From NCBI GenBank assembly GCA_028280805.1, contig JANQLB010000072.1, forward strand, positions 1 to 57,010: a stretch of 57,010 bases of DNA. Direction: 5' to 3'. The stretch comes from Tissierellales bacterium. Its GTDB lineage: Bacteria > Bacillota > Clostridia > Tissierellales > VENL01. The position numbers and the translations under genes are program-made. Position 1 is the stretch's first letter; each line of letters opens with the position of its first letter. Below, in pieces: positions 43,055-52,072 of the stretch. The notes beneath the pieces were generated by a model, which searched no databases, had not been told where the DNA came from, and saw only the letters and a list, made by a program, of their open reading frames with translations.

Positions 43055-44338
43055 ATGATTATAAATACTATTGAGTATAAAAATATAAACGAGACTCTTT
43101 ATGTTTATCAGCATAAAAGTGGATTTAAAGCATTTTTTATACCTAAAAAAGGATATTCAAAGAAATACGTAGCAATTACCACAAATTACGGTTCTATTGA
43201 CAATGCATTTATTGCTCCTGGAGAAAAAGATATTACAAAAGTACCTCATGGAATAGCTCATTTTCTTGAGCATAAGCTTTTTGAAAAAGAAGACGGTAAT
43301 GCCATGGAAAAATTCTCATTACTTGGTTCTAATTCTAACGCTTATACAACCTTTAACCAAACTGCTTACTTGTTTTCCTGTACTGAAAAGTTCAACGAAA
43401 ATTTACAGCTCTTACTGAAAACTGTACAGAGTCCATTTTTTACTGAACAGGGCGTGGAAACAGAAAAGCAAATAATTACTCAGGAAATAAAAATGTATCA
43501 AGATAATGCCAATTGGAGAGTTTTGTTTAATTTCTTGGATGCATTATACAAAAACAATCCGGTAAAATTTGATATAGTAGGTACAATTGAAAGTATAAGT
43601 GAAATAAATAAAGAAATACTTTATAAATGCTACAATACTTTTTATCATCCATCCAATATGGCTATGATAGTTGTTGGGGATATAAATTATAAAGAGCTTT
43701 TTAAACAGATTGATGAAAATATTAAGACTTTTTCTGCTTCACCTGAAATAAAGAGGATATTTCCGATAGAGCCACACGAGTTAAATAAAAAATATATTGA
43801 ACAAAAACTTGAGATTTCAACTCCTTTGTTTCAACTTGGTTTTAAGGATAGTATTGTTATTGGAAAAGGTATTGATTCAGTTAAACGAGAAGTTGCAGTC
43901 AAACTGTTGCTGTCAATGATTTTTGGAAAGAGTTCAAAACTATATAATAATCTTTATGGAGAAGGATTAATTAATAATCACTTTAAATTTGATTATTTAT
44001 TAGACCCTAATTATGCTTTTTCAATTTTAGGGGTAGAATCCTCAGATCCTGAAGTTGTCAGAAATAGAATAATTGAAGAGCTGGATAGAATAAAATATAA
44101 GGGTCTTAACAGAAAAGATTTTGAGAGAATAAAAAGATCTGTTTATGGAAAATTCCTTCAAATGCTTAACTCTGTTGACAAAATTACTTATAATTTCATA
44201 TCTGTTTGCTTCAAGGAAGTGAATATGTTTGACTATTTGGAGGTATATAATGGAATGTCCTACGAAAACATAATGGAAGTTTTCAACAATCATTTTATTT
44301 TGAATAATATGGCTTTTTCGGTAGTAAACCCAGTATAA
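43055..44338 (+). CDS. M16-family zinc peptidase, catalytic subunit (YmfH-like)
   Basis: The 427-residue M16 peptidase has an intact inverted zinc motif GIAHFLEHKLFEK (HFLEH) and a distal ligand region ETEKQIITQEIKMYQD. SNSNAYTTFNQTAY follows, as in the YmfH group. With the preceding subunit it should form the cluster's leader or maturation peptidase. ATG after CAGGAGATTATTTT, 29 bp after its partner. It is the last cluster gene before the 19-bp terminator. Confidence 0.88.
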   Translation: MIINTIEYKNINETLYVYQHKSGFKAFFIPKKGYSKKYVAITTNYGSIDNAFIAPGEKDITKVPHGIAHFLEHKLFEKEDGNAMEKFSLLGSNSNAYTTFNQTAYLFSCTEKFNENLQLLLKTVQSPFFTEQGVETEKQIITQEIKMYQDNANWRVLFNFLDALYKNNPVKFDIVGTIESISEINKEILYKCYNTFYHPSNMAMIVVGDINYKELFKQIDENIKTFSASPEIKRIFPIEPHELNKKYIEQKLEISTPLFQLGFKDSIVIGKGIDSVKREVAVKLLLSMIFGKSSKLYNNLYGEGLINNHFKFDYLLDPNYAFSILGVESSDPEVVRNRIIEELDRIKYKGLNRKDFERIKRSVYGKFLQMLNSVDKITYNFISVCFKEVNMFDYLEVYNGMSYENIMEVFNNHFILNNMAFSVVNPV

Positions 44339-44407
44339 AAAGAAAAATGATATTTAGTTTAGATTTCTAAAGTACTGTTAATTGAAATGTATCCTTCTGA
44401 TTTAAAT

Positions 44408-44460
44408 AATATAATGGTTCAGTAATTATCAAATGTGGGCGATTACTGAACCATTATATT
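44408..44460 (+). terminator. Strong terminator closing the cluster
   Basis: AATATAATGGTTCAGTAAT pairs perfectly (19 bp) with its reverse complement across a 15-nt loop, and the right arm ends ATTATATTTCATATT. It lies 70 bp after the catalytic M16 gene. Confidence 0.8.
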
Positions 44461-44973
44461 TCATATTAAATAACATATAGGGTTGTTTTTCTGTTATCTT
44501 TAATTTTCAAGGTGAATTTAATTTATCATAAAAAAATTAAATAATTTAAGTTTTTATTGATGTAAAAATAAGTTTAAATAAAGAAACCTTAAATAAAGAA
44601 AATTTCAATAAAGAAAATTTAAATAAAAATTTGTACATTTTCAAAGGAAATATTACAAATATGTAGAAGTATATTAAGAAATATAAAACAAATTTTGAGA
44701 ATATATTGTTTTAAGATTTAAAGGATGGTGTGATTTTATCCAATAGCTTACAATTTTAATACTTCCGCTTCTAAAGCTATGAGTACAAAAATTATATAGT
44801 ATACGGATAAGACGAGTCAAGCAGGTGACCAAAATTTTAAATTTTGTGTTAATAGCTTATAAACTGTGCAAGTAGTATGCGATGAAGCTCAGAGATATAA
44901 AGCTTCTGAGTACTACACTTACATCAAATCAAAGCTAATTGAAATAAATAAAACCATAAAAGGAGAAAGACGT
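44461..44973. other. Gap after the cluster: short A/T tandem repeat and in-frame leader to the CPBP gene
   Basis: Between 44573 and 44632 a 15-17 bp unit of type TTAAATAAAGAAAAT is repeated three to four times. From 44866 to 44973 an open stretch in frame with the CPBP gene encodes a charged helix without similarity to the family, which may be the tail of a lost gene. No clear promoter; nothing else recognised. Confidence 0.45.
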
Positions 44974-45798
44974 ATGATAAAAAAAGAATTGAAAGAAGTT
45001 AGTATATTTTTTGTTGCAACACTTTTTTTAAGTTATTTTGTTTTTTGGGGACCAATAGCAATATCTAAAGTACCTACTGTAAATCTTGTTGATGGCGAAC
45101 GAGGTCCGGTATGGGCAATAGTATTATTTATAATTGGAGGTTTTATCCCCTCAATTTGTGGTGTTATTCTAACTCGTGTTTTTGAGGGAAAAAAAGGCAT
45201 CAAAGAACTATTTAAAAGTTCAATCCAATTTAAAATTGGGTTTAAATGGTTTGTTTTTATTCTTTTAATATCACTCTATTATAGTTTTTCTTTAATTTTC
45301 ATTTATACTATTATAGGTGGAAAGTTTGATTATTCGCAATTTTGGATACAATTACCTACTATAATTCCTTTAATACTACTTGGTCCAGTAAGTGAGGAAC
45401 TTGGATGGAGAGGATTTGCAATAAAACGCTTATTAAAACATCTAAGTCCAAATGTTACTAGTTTAATAATTGGCGTCATATGGTCATTATGGCATTTACC
45501 ATTATTTCACATGGTAGGCACTATGCAGTATGAGTTTAATTTATCTTTTGCTGGTTTTCTAATTTATGTTACATTTCAGTCATTTGTTTATACATTTGTT
45601 TATATAAAAACAAAAGGAAGTATATTTTCAGCAATTTTGTTGCATTGGTTTTTCACATATTTAGGTCAAGTAGTAAGCAGCAGTATTGTAAGAACTGATA
45701 TATACAACTGGTTAGAGTTTTTACCGTCATTATTGATTGGTATAGTATTTGTTATTATTTTAAGGAATGAAAAATTTAGACTTAAAGGTAGCTTGTAA
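44974..45798 (+). CDS. CPBP-family intramembrane metalloprotease
   Basis: The 274-residue protein has about eight membrane helices and the three family motifs: PVSEELGWRGFAIKRL (EExxxR), IWSLWHLPLFH (FxxxH type) and AILLHWFFTYLGQ (HxxxN/Y). CPBP proteases process prenylated proteins in eukaryotes and act in bacteriocin immunity or maturation in bacteria, so proximity to the peptide cluster may matter, although the intergenic repeats put it in the array. ATG 44974 after AAAGGAGAAAGACGT. An upstream in-frame GTG/TTG would add a non-family extension and is rejected. Confidence 0.8.
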   Translation: MIKKELKEVSIFFVATLFLSYFVFWGPIAISKVPTVNLVDGERGPVWAIVLFIIGGFIPSICGVILTRVFEGKKGIKELFKSSIQFKIGFKWFVFILLISLYYSFSLIFIYTIIGGKFDYSQFWIQLPTIIPLILLGPVSEELGWRGFAIKRLLKHLSPNVTSLIIGVIWSLWHLPLFHMVGTMQYEFNLSFAGFLIYVTFQSFVYTFVYIKTKGSIFSAILLHWFFTYLGQVVSSSIVRTDIYNWLEFLPSLLIGIVFVIILRNEKFRLKGSL

Positions 45799-45879
45799 GA
45801 TGTTAAGAAAATAGCACCTGCATAAATAATATGATTAACAAAAATAAGGCAATTCACATGAGTTTGGTGGCAATTTCCG

Positions 45880-46035
45880 TATTTAGCATTATATAACAGA
45901 GTGTTTTCGAAATTCACTCTCTTAGGTAAAGGGCTGAGTGTCAGATGAGCATTGGAAACCCCCAGAACGTAGGTGAAATTGCCTTCTTCATTTCAAGGGC
46001 TTCAAAAACATGCGGGATATGTGAAATAATAAAAT
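45880..46035. repeat. Cassette-type intergenic repeat (copy H)
   Basis: TCGAAATTCACTCTCTTAGG, GGGCTGAGTGTCAGATGAG and a right end ATTTCAAGGGCTTCAAAAAC followed by ATGCGGGATATGTG resemble the right end of copy D (GGCTTCAAAAACACG). GAGTG..CACTC and CAGA..GAG dyads are seen. Confidence 0.5.
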
Positions 46036-46068
46036 TAGGTTTATAGAAAAACTAAAGGAGAGAAAAAG

Positions 46069-46875
46069 ATGTCGGTTTATATTATTTTAGTTGTGTGTTT
46101 TACATTTATAGTTCATTTTATAAATACATTAACATACTCAATTAGAATAGTAGGCATTAGAACAGGTAAAATAGCTGTTTCTTTTGCCTTATTTAATATT
46201 GTTGTACTGGTATCTAGAACTGCAAATACGCTTCAAGCACCTTTATTAGCAAAAACTATTGAAAATAATATTAAGTTTGGGTCACCAGCCGGTTTAATTG
46301 ATGATTTTAGGTTAATATTATTATCGACAACTGTTGGCTCAATTCTAGGAGCACTATTCATACCTACATTTCAAAGAATATATAGTAAAGCAGTTAAGTC
46401 ATTTGATGTTTATAGGTCTGTTCCCAAATTATTGCTACATAGTTTTTCTAAGGCAGGAATAAAGCAATTTAAAAATAATATAAAAATTCCATCAAAAAAT
46501 ACTATAAAACAAATTAAGAATATAAAAGATATTCCTATAAAAATTATTATTTTTAATACCATGGCTGTTTCATTATTAACAGCAGGTGTTTTGTCATCAA
46601 TATATGCAGGAATATTAGAACCAGAATTTAGAACTACAGCAAGTACTCTTAGTTCAATGATAACAGGTATAGCAACAGTTTTACTATTTGTGTTTATAGA
46701 TCCTTATCTTTCTATTATGACTGATGATGTAATTGAAGGTAAACAGAGTGAAGGATACTTTAGAAGATGTGTTTCTTTTATGGTAGTTTCCAGGATATTA
46801 GGAACTATTTTAGCTCAATTCATCTTTTTACCGGCTGCAAAGCTAATTGCTTTTGTTTCGTCAAATATATTATAA
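46069..46875 (+). CDS. amj: Lipid II flippase Amj (DUF2837)
   Basis: The 268-residue membrane protein, about the length of Bacillus subtilis Amj, has VHFINTLTYSIRIVGIRTGK and FNIVVLVSRTANTLQAPLLA near the N terminus, both hallmark segments of the family. Six membrane helices are visible. Amj flips lipid II as an alternative to MurJ and is linked to envelope stress. A chromosomal copy next to an array and a peptide cluster may protect against agents that interfere with lipid II or MurJ. ATG after AAAGGAGAGAAAAAG. Confidence 0.85.
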   Translation: MSVYIILVVCFTFIVHFINTLTYSIRIVGIRTGKIAVSFALFNIVVLVSRTANTLQAPLLAKTIENNIKFGSPAGLIDDFRLILLSTTVGSILGALFIPTFQRIYSKAVKSFDVYRSVPKLLLHSFSKAGIKQFKNNIKIPSKNTIKQIKNIKDIPIKIIIFNTMAVSLLTAGVLSSIYAGILEPEFRTTASTLSSMITGIATVLLFVFIDPYLSIMTDDVIEGKQSEGYFRRCVSFMVVSRILGTILAQFIFLPAAKLIAFVSSNIL

Positions 46876-46945
46876 AAAGTTAGAGTTAAAGAATATTTAA
46901 TTACATTACTTTTTATGTGAATATGATAAGGGGAGGTGAATTATT

Positions 46946-47092
46946 ATGAGAAAGTATGAATATAAGTGTATTCTTATTTTAGGACTTAGCGAAAAAACCT
47001 CAAGAATCTTAACTGAATATGGAAAACAAGGATGGGAATTAACTTGTGTTTGGTGGGCTTGGTACTATCTTAGAAGAGAAATTACTGAATAG
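46946..47092 (+). CDS. Small DUF4177-like protein
   Basis: 48 residues. MRKYEYKCILILGLSEKTSR, ILTEYGKQGWELTCVWW..YYLRREI is the family pattern: 'YEYK' strand, 'GxxGWEL' turn, final 'hhLKR'. It fills almost the whole DUF4177 domain length. Function of the family unknown. ATG after GGGGAGGTGAATTATT. It is 70 bp from amj and may be co-transcribed. Confidence 0.7.
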   Translation: MRKYEYKCILILGLSEKTSRILTEYGKQGWELTCVWWAWYYLRREITE

Positions 47093-47176
47093 ATCAATTT
47101 ATTAATTTATAAAAGTGTAGTCATGTTTTATTTTTAAATATATAACAAATAAGCAGAATGAAAGGACAGAATTTTA

Positions 47177-47731
47177 ATGATAGCAAATGTAAAAGTATAT
47201 GACTTAGATGAAAGTATTAAAGCTAGCAAATATCCTATGAGTATTGATATTGATTCATTGAACAATGAAATGACTAATACGGTAAAAAAATTGGGAAGCA
47301 GTAGAAAAGGTGAAGGACACGATAACTTTTTAAAAGGAATATTAGTCTCTTTTGATTTAACATTTACTAATAAAGCTTGGGTTGAAATGGAAAGATATAA
47401 TTTTATAACATTTGTATCCAGTCAATCTACTATGCATAGATTAAAGTCATTTGAATTAGATAAACAATATGTTGATTATGTTGACGTGAGAATTATAAAC
47501 ATAATGAAAGAATTACAAGATAGATATAATGAAACAAAAGATAAAGAAGACTACTTAAAATTATTATACTCAAATCCTTGCGGATTTAAGTTAACAGCAA
47601 GGTTAACAACTAACTATTGTCAATTAAAGACTATTTATGCACAAAGAAAAAATCATAAATTACCAGAATGGAGAAAATTTTGTGGTTGGATTGAAGAATT
47701 ACCTCATTTTAAAGAATTAGTCGGAATTTAG
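47177..47731 (+). CDS. Unrecognised protein with a weak ThyX/phage-type resemblance
   Basis: A 184-residue protein. ITFVSSQSTMHRLKSF and ARLTTNYCQLKTIYAQRKN followed by KLPEWRKFCGWIEELPHF recall an uncharacterised phage/plasmid family and faintly the RHR region of flavin-dependent thymidylate synthases. The recall is weak; function unknown. ATG after AAAGGACAGAATTTTA. Confidence 0.45.
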   Translation: MIANVKVYDLDESIKASKYPMSIDIDSLNNEMTNTVKKLGSSRKGEGHDNFLKGILVSFDLTFTNKAWVEMERYNFITFVSSQSTMHRLKSFELDKQYVDYVDVRIINIMKELQDRYNETKDKEDYLKLLYSNPCGFKLTARLTTNYCQLKTIYAQRKNHKLPEWRKFCGWIEELPHFKELVGI

Positions 47732-47928
47732 TCTTATTTTGCAGGTAATAACTTTTTATAACGCTACATCTGCACAGTGGATATGTTCTACTGAAGGGGA
47801 TTAATTATTAATATTTTATTAGGATGCAATTATTTAAGTCAGTTAATTGAACTTATAAAACAAGAAAAAGTAAATGTTAATTATATAAAATAATATTCTT
47901 TCAAATTACAATTAAAGGAGATGTAGAA

Positions 47929-48390
47929 ATGGAATATAGAATTGAAAGGCTTGATTTTAAGTTTACAGTTGTAGGAGTTAAGAATACCGTTGTTACTAAA
48001 GAGGGTTTTAAGATGGTACCCCAAATTTGGGAAGAAGCTAGTAAGAGTGGTTTGGTACAGAGATTAATTGATATGTCATGGGAAAATCCAAAATGCAAAC
48101 TAGAAAGTTTATTAGGAATTTGTGGAGAACAAGCTTCTATAACTGATGAAAAGTTTGATTATTTTATTGGAATTCGTTATGATAATAAGGTACCTGAAGA
48201 TATGGAGAAGATAGTTATACCAAAAAGTACATGGGCAGTTTTCCCAGATACAATCAATGCTTGGAAAAGGTTATATACTGAATGGTTACCAGCATCAGGA
48301 TATCAATTAGCCGATTTACCATGTATTGAATGTTTTTATGCTCCGGGCCATGAGCCGAAAGACGAATTATGGGTTCCAATTATAGAGTAA
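47929..48390 (+). CDS. GyrI-like (AraC effector-binding domain) protein
   Basis: 153 residues. MEYRIERLDFKFTVVGVKN opening, YFIGIRYDNKVPEDMEKIVI and TWAVFPDT, then LPCIECF at the end match the SOUL/GyrI-like fold (two repeats of strand-helix-strand). Family members bind small amphiphilic molecules and some protect gyrase from toxins. The ligand is not visible. ATG after AAAGGAGATGTAGAA. Confidence 0.75.
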   Translation: MEYRIERLDFKFTVVGVKNTVVTKEGFKMVPQIWEEASKSGLVQRLIDMSWENPKCKLESLLGICGEQASITDEKFDYFIGIRYDNKVPEDMEKIVIPKSTWAVFPDTINAWKRLYTEWLPASGYQLADLPCIECFYAPGHEPKDELWVPIIE

Positions 48391-48394
48391 CTAT

Positions 48395-48505
48395 TTTTTT
48401 AACTGAGTCGTTCGTCGCCTTAGGCTTTCACAGGTTTACAGCCATGAGTAGCTCCTTGTAAAGTTCGAAGAAGTCGAAAATACGAGACGTTATATAAAAT
48501 AAGTA
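48395..48505. repeat. Cassette-type intergenic repeat (copy G)
   Basis: AGCCATGAGTAGCTCCTTGT, AAAGTTCGAAGAAGTCGAAA and ATACGAGACGTTATAT follow each other. The CATGAGT..CTTGTAAAG part matches copy C and the CGA.ACGTTATA end matches copy D. CTGAGTC..GACT-like dyads open it. Confidence 0.6.
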
Positions 48506-48630
48506 AATAAATTTCAGATTATTTATCTTGGGTCTTAAATGAAGTGCCTAAGGTTTTGAATTTATTCTTTATTTTGAATTACAATGTAAAAGATGAAGTA
48601 TAATTTTAATTATTAAAGGAGAATAAAACA

Positions 48631-49431
48631 ATGAACTTATATGAAACATCAGCATTATTTAGTCAAAATATGTCTAAGAAACAGCAGGAGAAATTTCTAA
48701 ATTTCTATAAGCAAGTCTTTAGCGAATACGATATAACTACTATTCATGATTGTTCCATAGGAGCAGGTGGTACGACTATACCTTTAGCTAAACTTGGATA
48801 TCGAATTTCAGGGTCTGACCTAAGTGAAACTCTATTAAAGAAAGCAAAAGTGAACTTTGAAGAAGAAGGACATAGTATTGAACTTTTTACATCCGATTTC
48901 AGAAAACTAAGTGAAGTATTGCCTAATACATATGATTGTATAATTTCAACAGGAAATTCTTTACCCCATGTCAATAATGGTGATGTACGTAATTTTATTA
49001 AGAGTATTTCTACGAAAATAAATAAAGACGGACTTTTATTCATTGATATTAGAAATTGGGATAAAATTCTTAACGAAAAACCAGTTTTCAAAGCACGAGA
49101 TCCTCTTGTTATGACGGAAGACGAGCATGTTAGTCTCTATCAAATATGGAACTGGCATGATGATCAATCAGTAGATTTTATTTTTGTAACTTCTATTGAT
49201 AAGAAAGGTAAACATGAAAAAACATCACTTACTCATGCCCCTACTTACTATCCTTTGAAATACAATGATTATGAAAAAATGTTAAATGATTGTGGATTTG
49301 AAATAAGACGTTGCTATGATGTTGATGATTTGTGGTTAAATTCTCATAAAGAAGAGATTAAAACTGGAAATTTTAAAGAAGATTTTTCTAAAGTTAATTG
49401 GTATGCTGTACTTGCACAAAAGGTAAGATGA
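48631..49431 (+). CDS. SAM-dependent methyltransferase
   Basis: A 266-residue class I enzyme. IHDCSIGAGGTTIPLAKLGY (motif I region), GSDLSETLLKKAK (motif II), DCIISTGNSLPHV (motif IV) and FIDIRNWDKI. The pattern resembles glycine/sarcosine-type N-methyltransferases. Substrate unknown. ATG after AAAGGAGAATAAAACA. Confidence 0.75.
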   Translation: MNLYETSALFSQNMSKKQQEKFLNFYKQVFSEYDITTIHDCSIGAGGTTIPLAKLGYRISGSDLSETLLKKAKVNFEEEGHSIELFTSDFRKLSEVLPNTYDCIISTGNSLPHVNNGDVRNFIKSISTKINKDGLLFIDIRNWDKILNEKPVFKARDPLVMTEDEHVSLYQIWNWHDDQSVDFIFVTSIDKKGKHEKTSLTHAPTYYPLKYNDYEKMLNDCGFEIRRCYDVDDLWLNSHKEEIKTGNFKEDFSKVNWYAVLAQKVR

Positions 49432-49499
49432 TAACTAAATATATAATATAGTATTTGAGTTTTACTAATTTTCTCAAAAAAACCTAATGGTAAAACCGT

Positions 49500-49727
49500 T
49501 ATCGACAATTTTATTATGGTATTGAATTAGAAAAACTATGGGTACCTTGGTTTATAAGCCCTTTTAAAACAATAAAAGAAATATTAGGGTTTTGGGGTCA
49601 ATCTGGGGTTTTTGCGTTTTTTAATACTGAAAACGACTTATATTTTACTGGGACAGTTAATCAAGCAAGTGAATTTGGACATGGTACTGCTTTAAAAGCA
49701 ATGATAAAAATAATTAAATCTTTATAA
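49500..49727 (+). pseudogene. C-terminal remnant of a beta-lactamase-fold serine hydrolase
   Basis: Frame read 49515-49727 gives YGIELEKLWVPWFISPFK, then GFWGQSGVFAFFNTENDLYF and GTVNQ. These are the last strands of class C beta-lactamase-like hydrolases (G-x-xG-S/x-G.. and the TVNQ strand). No start codon, SxxK or YxN region remains. It is a truncated cassette remnant, not a gene. Confidence 0.6.
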
Positions 49728-49763
49728 CGTAAAAATTATAAAGATATAATTGGAGTGAATTTT

Positions 49764-50534
49764 ATGGAACAAAAAATTATAAAGGTAATTGAAAATTTTG
49801 AATTAGATTTATCAGGGATTTTAGAGGATAATATCACTGATGTCATAATTCATGGTTCAACGGTAACTGGTGGATTTATTAAAGGAAAGGGAGACATAGA
49901 TTTTTTAGTATTTATTAATGGGAAAATCAGTGATGCACAAAAGGAACAAATATTTCAATATCATAGAAATATTAGAATGAAAAAAACACTTGCAAGTCAA
50001 TTGGAAGGTTGTTATTACAACTTAGATAAAGAAACAAAAAAAGTTATTGGAGGAATATATTTAGGTACAAGTGAGCGTGGTTGGAAAGAAGTAAATCAAA
50101 TAGTTCATAATAAAGTAAATATGGCTGAAGTAGTGAGTAATTATTACTCTACACGGAAAAGTGGAATATTAGATGAGATTTTTAAATTTACTTGGGAAGA
50201 AGTGGAAGATGAACTGAAAATGCAGTCAAAGAGTAATTTATCTATGATAGACGAATATGATGATTATGGATTTAAAGTTTATGCAATATATGTATCAGCG
50301 AGAAGTCTATATACAATTGAGAAAAAAGATTTTATATCAAAAGGAGAGTCATTAAAGTGGATACTAGAAAAAGGGAAGTATCATAAATATCAAGAACTAA
50401 TAGAAGAATGTTCTAAATTAAGAAATCCATTGACACAAGATGAGATAAACAAAATAAATAAAGATAAATTTAGAAATATTAAAGAATTTCTAATTGAGAT
50501 TGATAGGGATATAAATAGTCAGACGATCAGATGA
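49764..50534 (+). CDS. Nucleotidyltransferase-fold protein
   Basis: A 256-residue protein with IIHGSTVTGGFIKGKGDIDF: G-S-x-x-x-G.. and D-x-D of the polymerase-beta-like catalytic site, as in aminoglycoside adenylyltransferases and related enzymes. A helical C-terminal half follows (LKWILEKGKYHKYQEL). Antibiotic modification is a possible but unproven role. ATG after TTGGAGTGAATTTT. Confidence 0.7.
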   Translation: MEQKIIKVIENFELDLSGILEDNITDVIIHGSTVTGGFIKGKGDIDFLVFINGKISDAQKEQIFQYHRNIRMKKTLASQLEGCYYNLDKETKKVIGGIYLGTSERGWKEVNQIVHNKVNMAEVVSNYYSTRKSGILDEIFKFTWEEVEDELKMQSKSNLSMIDEYDDYGFKVYAIYVSARSLYTIEKKDFISKGESLKWILEKGKYHKYQELIEECSKLRNPLTQDEINKINKDKFRNIKEFLIEIDRDINSQTIR

Positions 50535-51035
50535 CAAAATGTTTTTACAAGGGTGCCTAAAGGAAAGTTTTTGAGATTGAGCCTGCTGGCACTCAATTAA
50601 TTCATTAATATATAGAAGTAAATTAAAGGAATAAAATATTATGAATATTTTTTGATCAGATTGTTTATAAAAGCAACATGAGTTGGACATTTGAATAGTT
50701 GGTAGTGCTAAATAAAGAAACTAAGGAATAGAGAAACAAATTATTATATAGAAAATATAGTGTAAATAGTTATTACTATTAGTGACTTATTGGAGGAATG
50801 AAAGATTATCTAGCTGAACATGGAATTGAATGATCAAAATAGTTTTTGAGACTCTGGCACAGTTTATAACACTGTTTTTACATAAATAAACTCTTAGGGC
50901 AAAAGAAATATTAATAATTATAAAAAGAAATTTATTCTGTCTTCGTTAATAACGATAACATGTGGTTATTTATTTTAAAAAGCAGATTCTACAATAAAAG
51001 AACATTTTTTATAATTAATAAAGAAAGGTGAGTAG
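50535..51035. repeat. Cassette-type repeat followed by an empty 400-bp gap
   Basis: The 50540-50630 part (TTTTTACAAGGGTGCCTAAA, GGAAAGTTTTTGAGATTGAG, CCTGCTGGCACTC) resembles the left ends of copies C, F and 15.15 kb. The rest has only an 11-codon frame behind TTGGAGGAATG at about 50793, which I treat as a remnant; no gene or clear promoter is seen. Confidence 0.45.
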
Positions 51036-51641
51036 ATGGATTCTAAATATGAATTAAACTATAAAAAATTAAATAATAGAGCAAAAAAAGTTATATTTAT
51101 AATTGCATCAGCTTTTAGTGTGTTCTTAATTGCTATTTTATTTATAGGTTTATTAAAAAATAACAATGATTTAATAAGTTTTTTATATCTATTTTCATTT
51201 AGTGGAATTATGTGGTTATTAGGGGTAATGCTAATGTTCTATGGAACTTACAATTTTTATGATGAATTCATAGTTTACAAGTTTTATTTTAGAAATAAAT
51301 GTTTGTTTAAATATACTATATATTACAAAGAAATTAGTAGAACATATATTTACACAAGTAGTCATTACACTGGATCAAGAAAAACATATACAATTATATT
51401 GCTAAAAAAATTTCCATATAGAAAGAAATTATTAACTAAATCAGAAAATCGTAGAGAAGTATTTTTAGATTATACATCAGTTGGAAATGTTTTTAAAGAT
51501 ATAAAAATACCTAATGGCAAAACTAGAAGAATTTTAATTTTTGAGAAAATTGAAAGCATAATTCTTGTTAGTATATTTCTTGGAATAATAGCAATTATTG
51601 TATTAGAGAAATTGGTTAATCTACCTTGGATTTGTTTTTAA
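51036..51641 (+). CDS. Small multi-pass membrane protein, unknown function
   Basis: A 201-residue protein with two hydrophobic helices near residues 17-38 and 46-70, a soluble basic region (about 75-165, rich in Tyr and Lys) and a last helix at about 175-195. I do not recognise the family. The layout resembles small PH-domain membrane proteins, but no motif supports it. ATG after AAAGAAAGGTGAGTAG. Confidence 0.5.
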   Translation: MDSKYELNYKKLNNRAKKVIFIIASAFSVFLIAILFIGLLKNNNDLISFLYLFSFSGIMWLLGVMLMFYGTYNFYDEFIVYKFYFRNKCLFKYTIYYKEISRTYIYTSSHYTGSRKTYTIILLKKFPYRKKLLTKSENRREVFLDYTSVGNVFKDIKIPNGKTRRILIFEKIESIILVSIFLGIIAIIVLEKLVNLPWICF

Positions 51642-51955
51642 AGTTAAGTGTTGATTAGAATTTTAATAGGAAACATAATCTTATGTAACTATAAACGGAG
51701 TTGAATTATTATGAAAAAAAAGGATTCTAAGCGTTTGGTTCAGAAAAAGACAATGTAGTTATCACAATGAATATTGTCTATTTTTTTCAGACAAAGGTTT
51801 CATGCGAATTTAAAATACCTAAATGAATATGCTTAAGTTAACATACATAAGATAGTATAAAGGTTAATGATTTTCATAAATTACAATTAAGTTTAGTTCA
51901 AAGGTATGATACAAAACCAAATAAATTTAATTAAAAAGCAAGAGGGAATTAATCG
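51642..51955. other. 314-bp gap, no gene seen
   Basis: Only a short frame (MKKKDSKRLVQKKTM) behind AACGGAGTTGAATT is visible. It ends after 15 codons and is probably the broken start of a lost gene. No repeat copy or promoter is recognised. Confidence 0.4.
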
Positions 51956-52072
51956 GTGACAACGTCAGAATATCAGGATTTCTTTGCTGAGCTGTATGAT
52001 ATTTTACATTCTGATTTAAATGATGTAAAAGCGTATCTACAACTATCAAGTCAATATGGTCAAATATATTAG
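51956..52072 (+). pseudogene. N-terminal remnant of a SAM methyltransferase
   Basis: GTG start behind AAGAGGGAATTAATCG. The frame reads TTSEYQDFFAELYDILHSD, LNDVKAYLQLSSQYGQIY, then TAG. The start matches the opening of methyltransferases of the 'F-x-x-LYD..D..Y' type, but it stops just before the ILELGCGTG motif I. AAAGATGTCGTAAACCCTAC behind it resembles the right end of cassette-type copy A, so the rest of the gene was lost at a repeat. Confidence 0.6.

Noticed and set aside
44866..44973. N-terminal extension of the CPBP protease
   Set aside because: It is in frame but has no similarity to the family and no ribosome binding site; AAAGGAGAAAG directly precedes the ATG at 44974.
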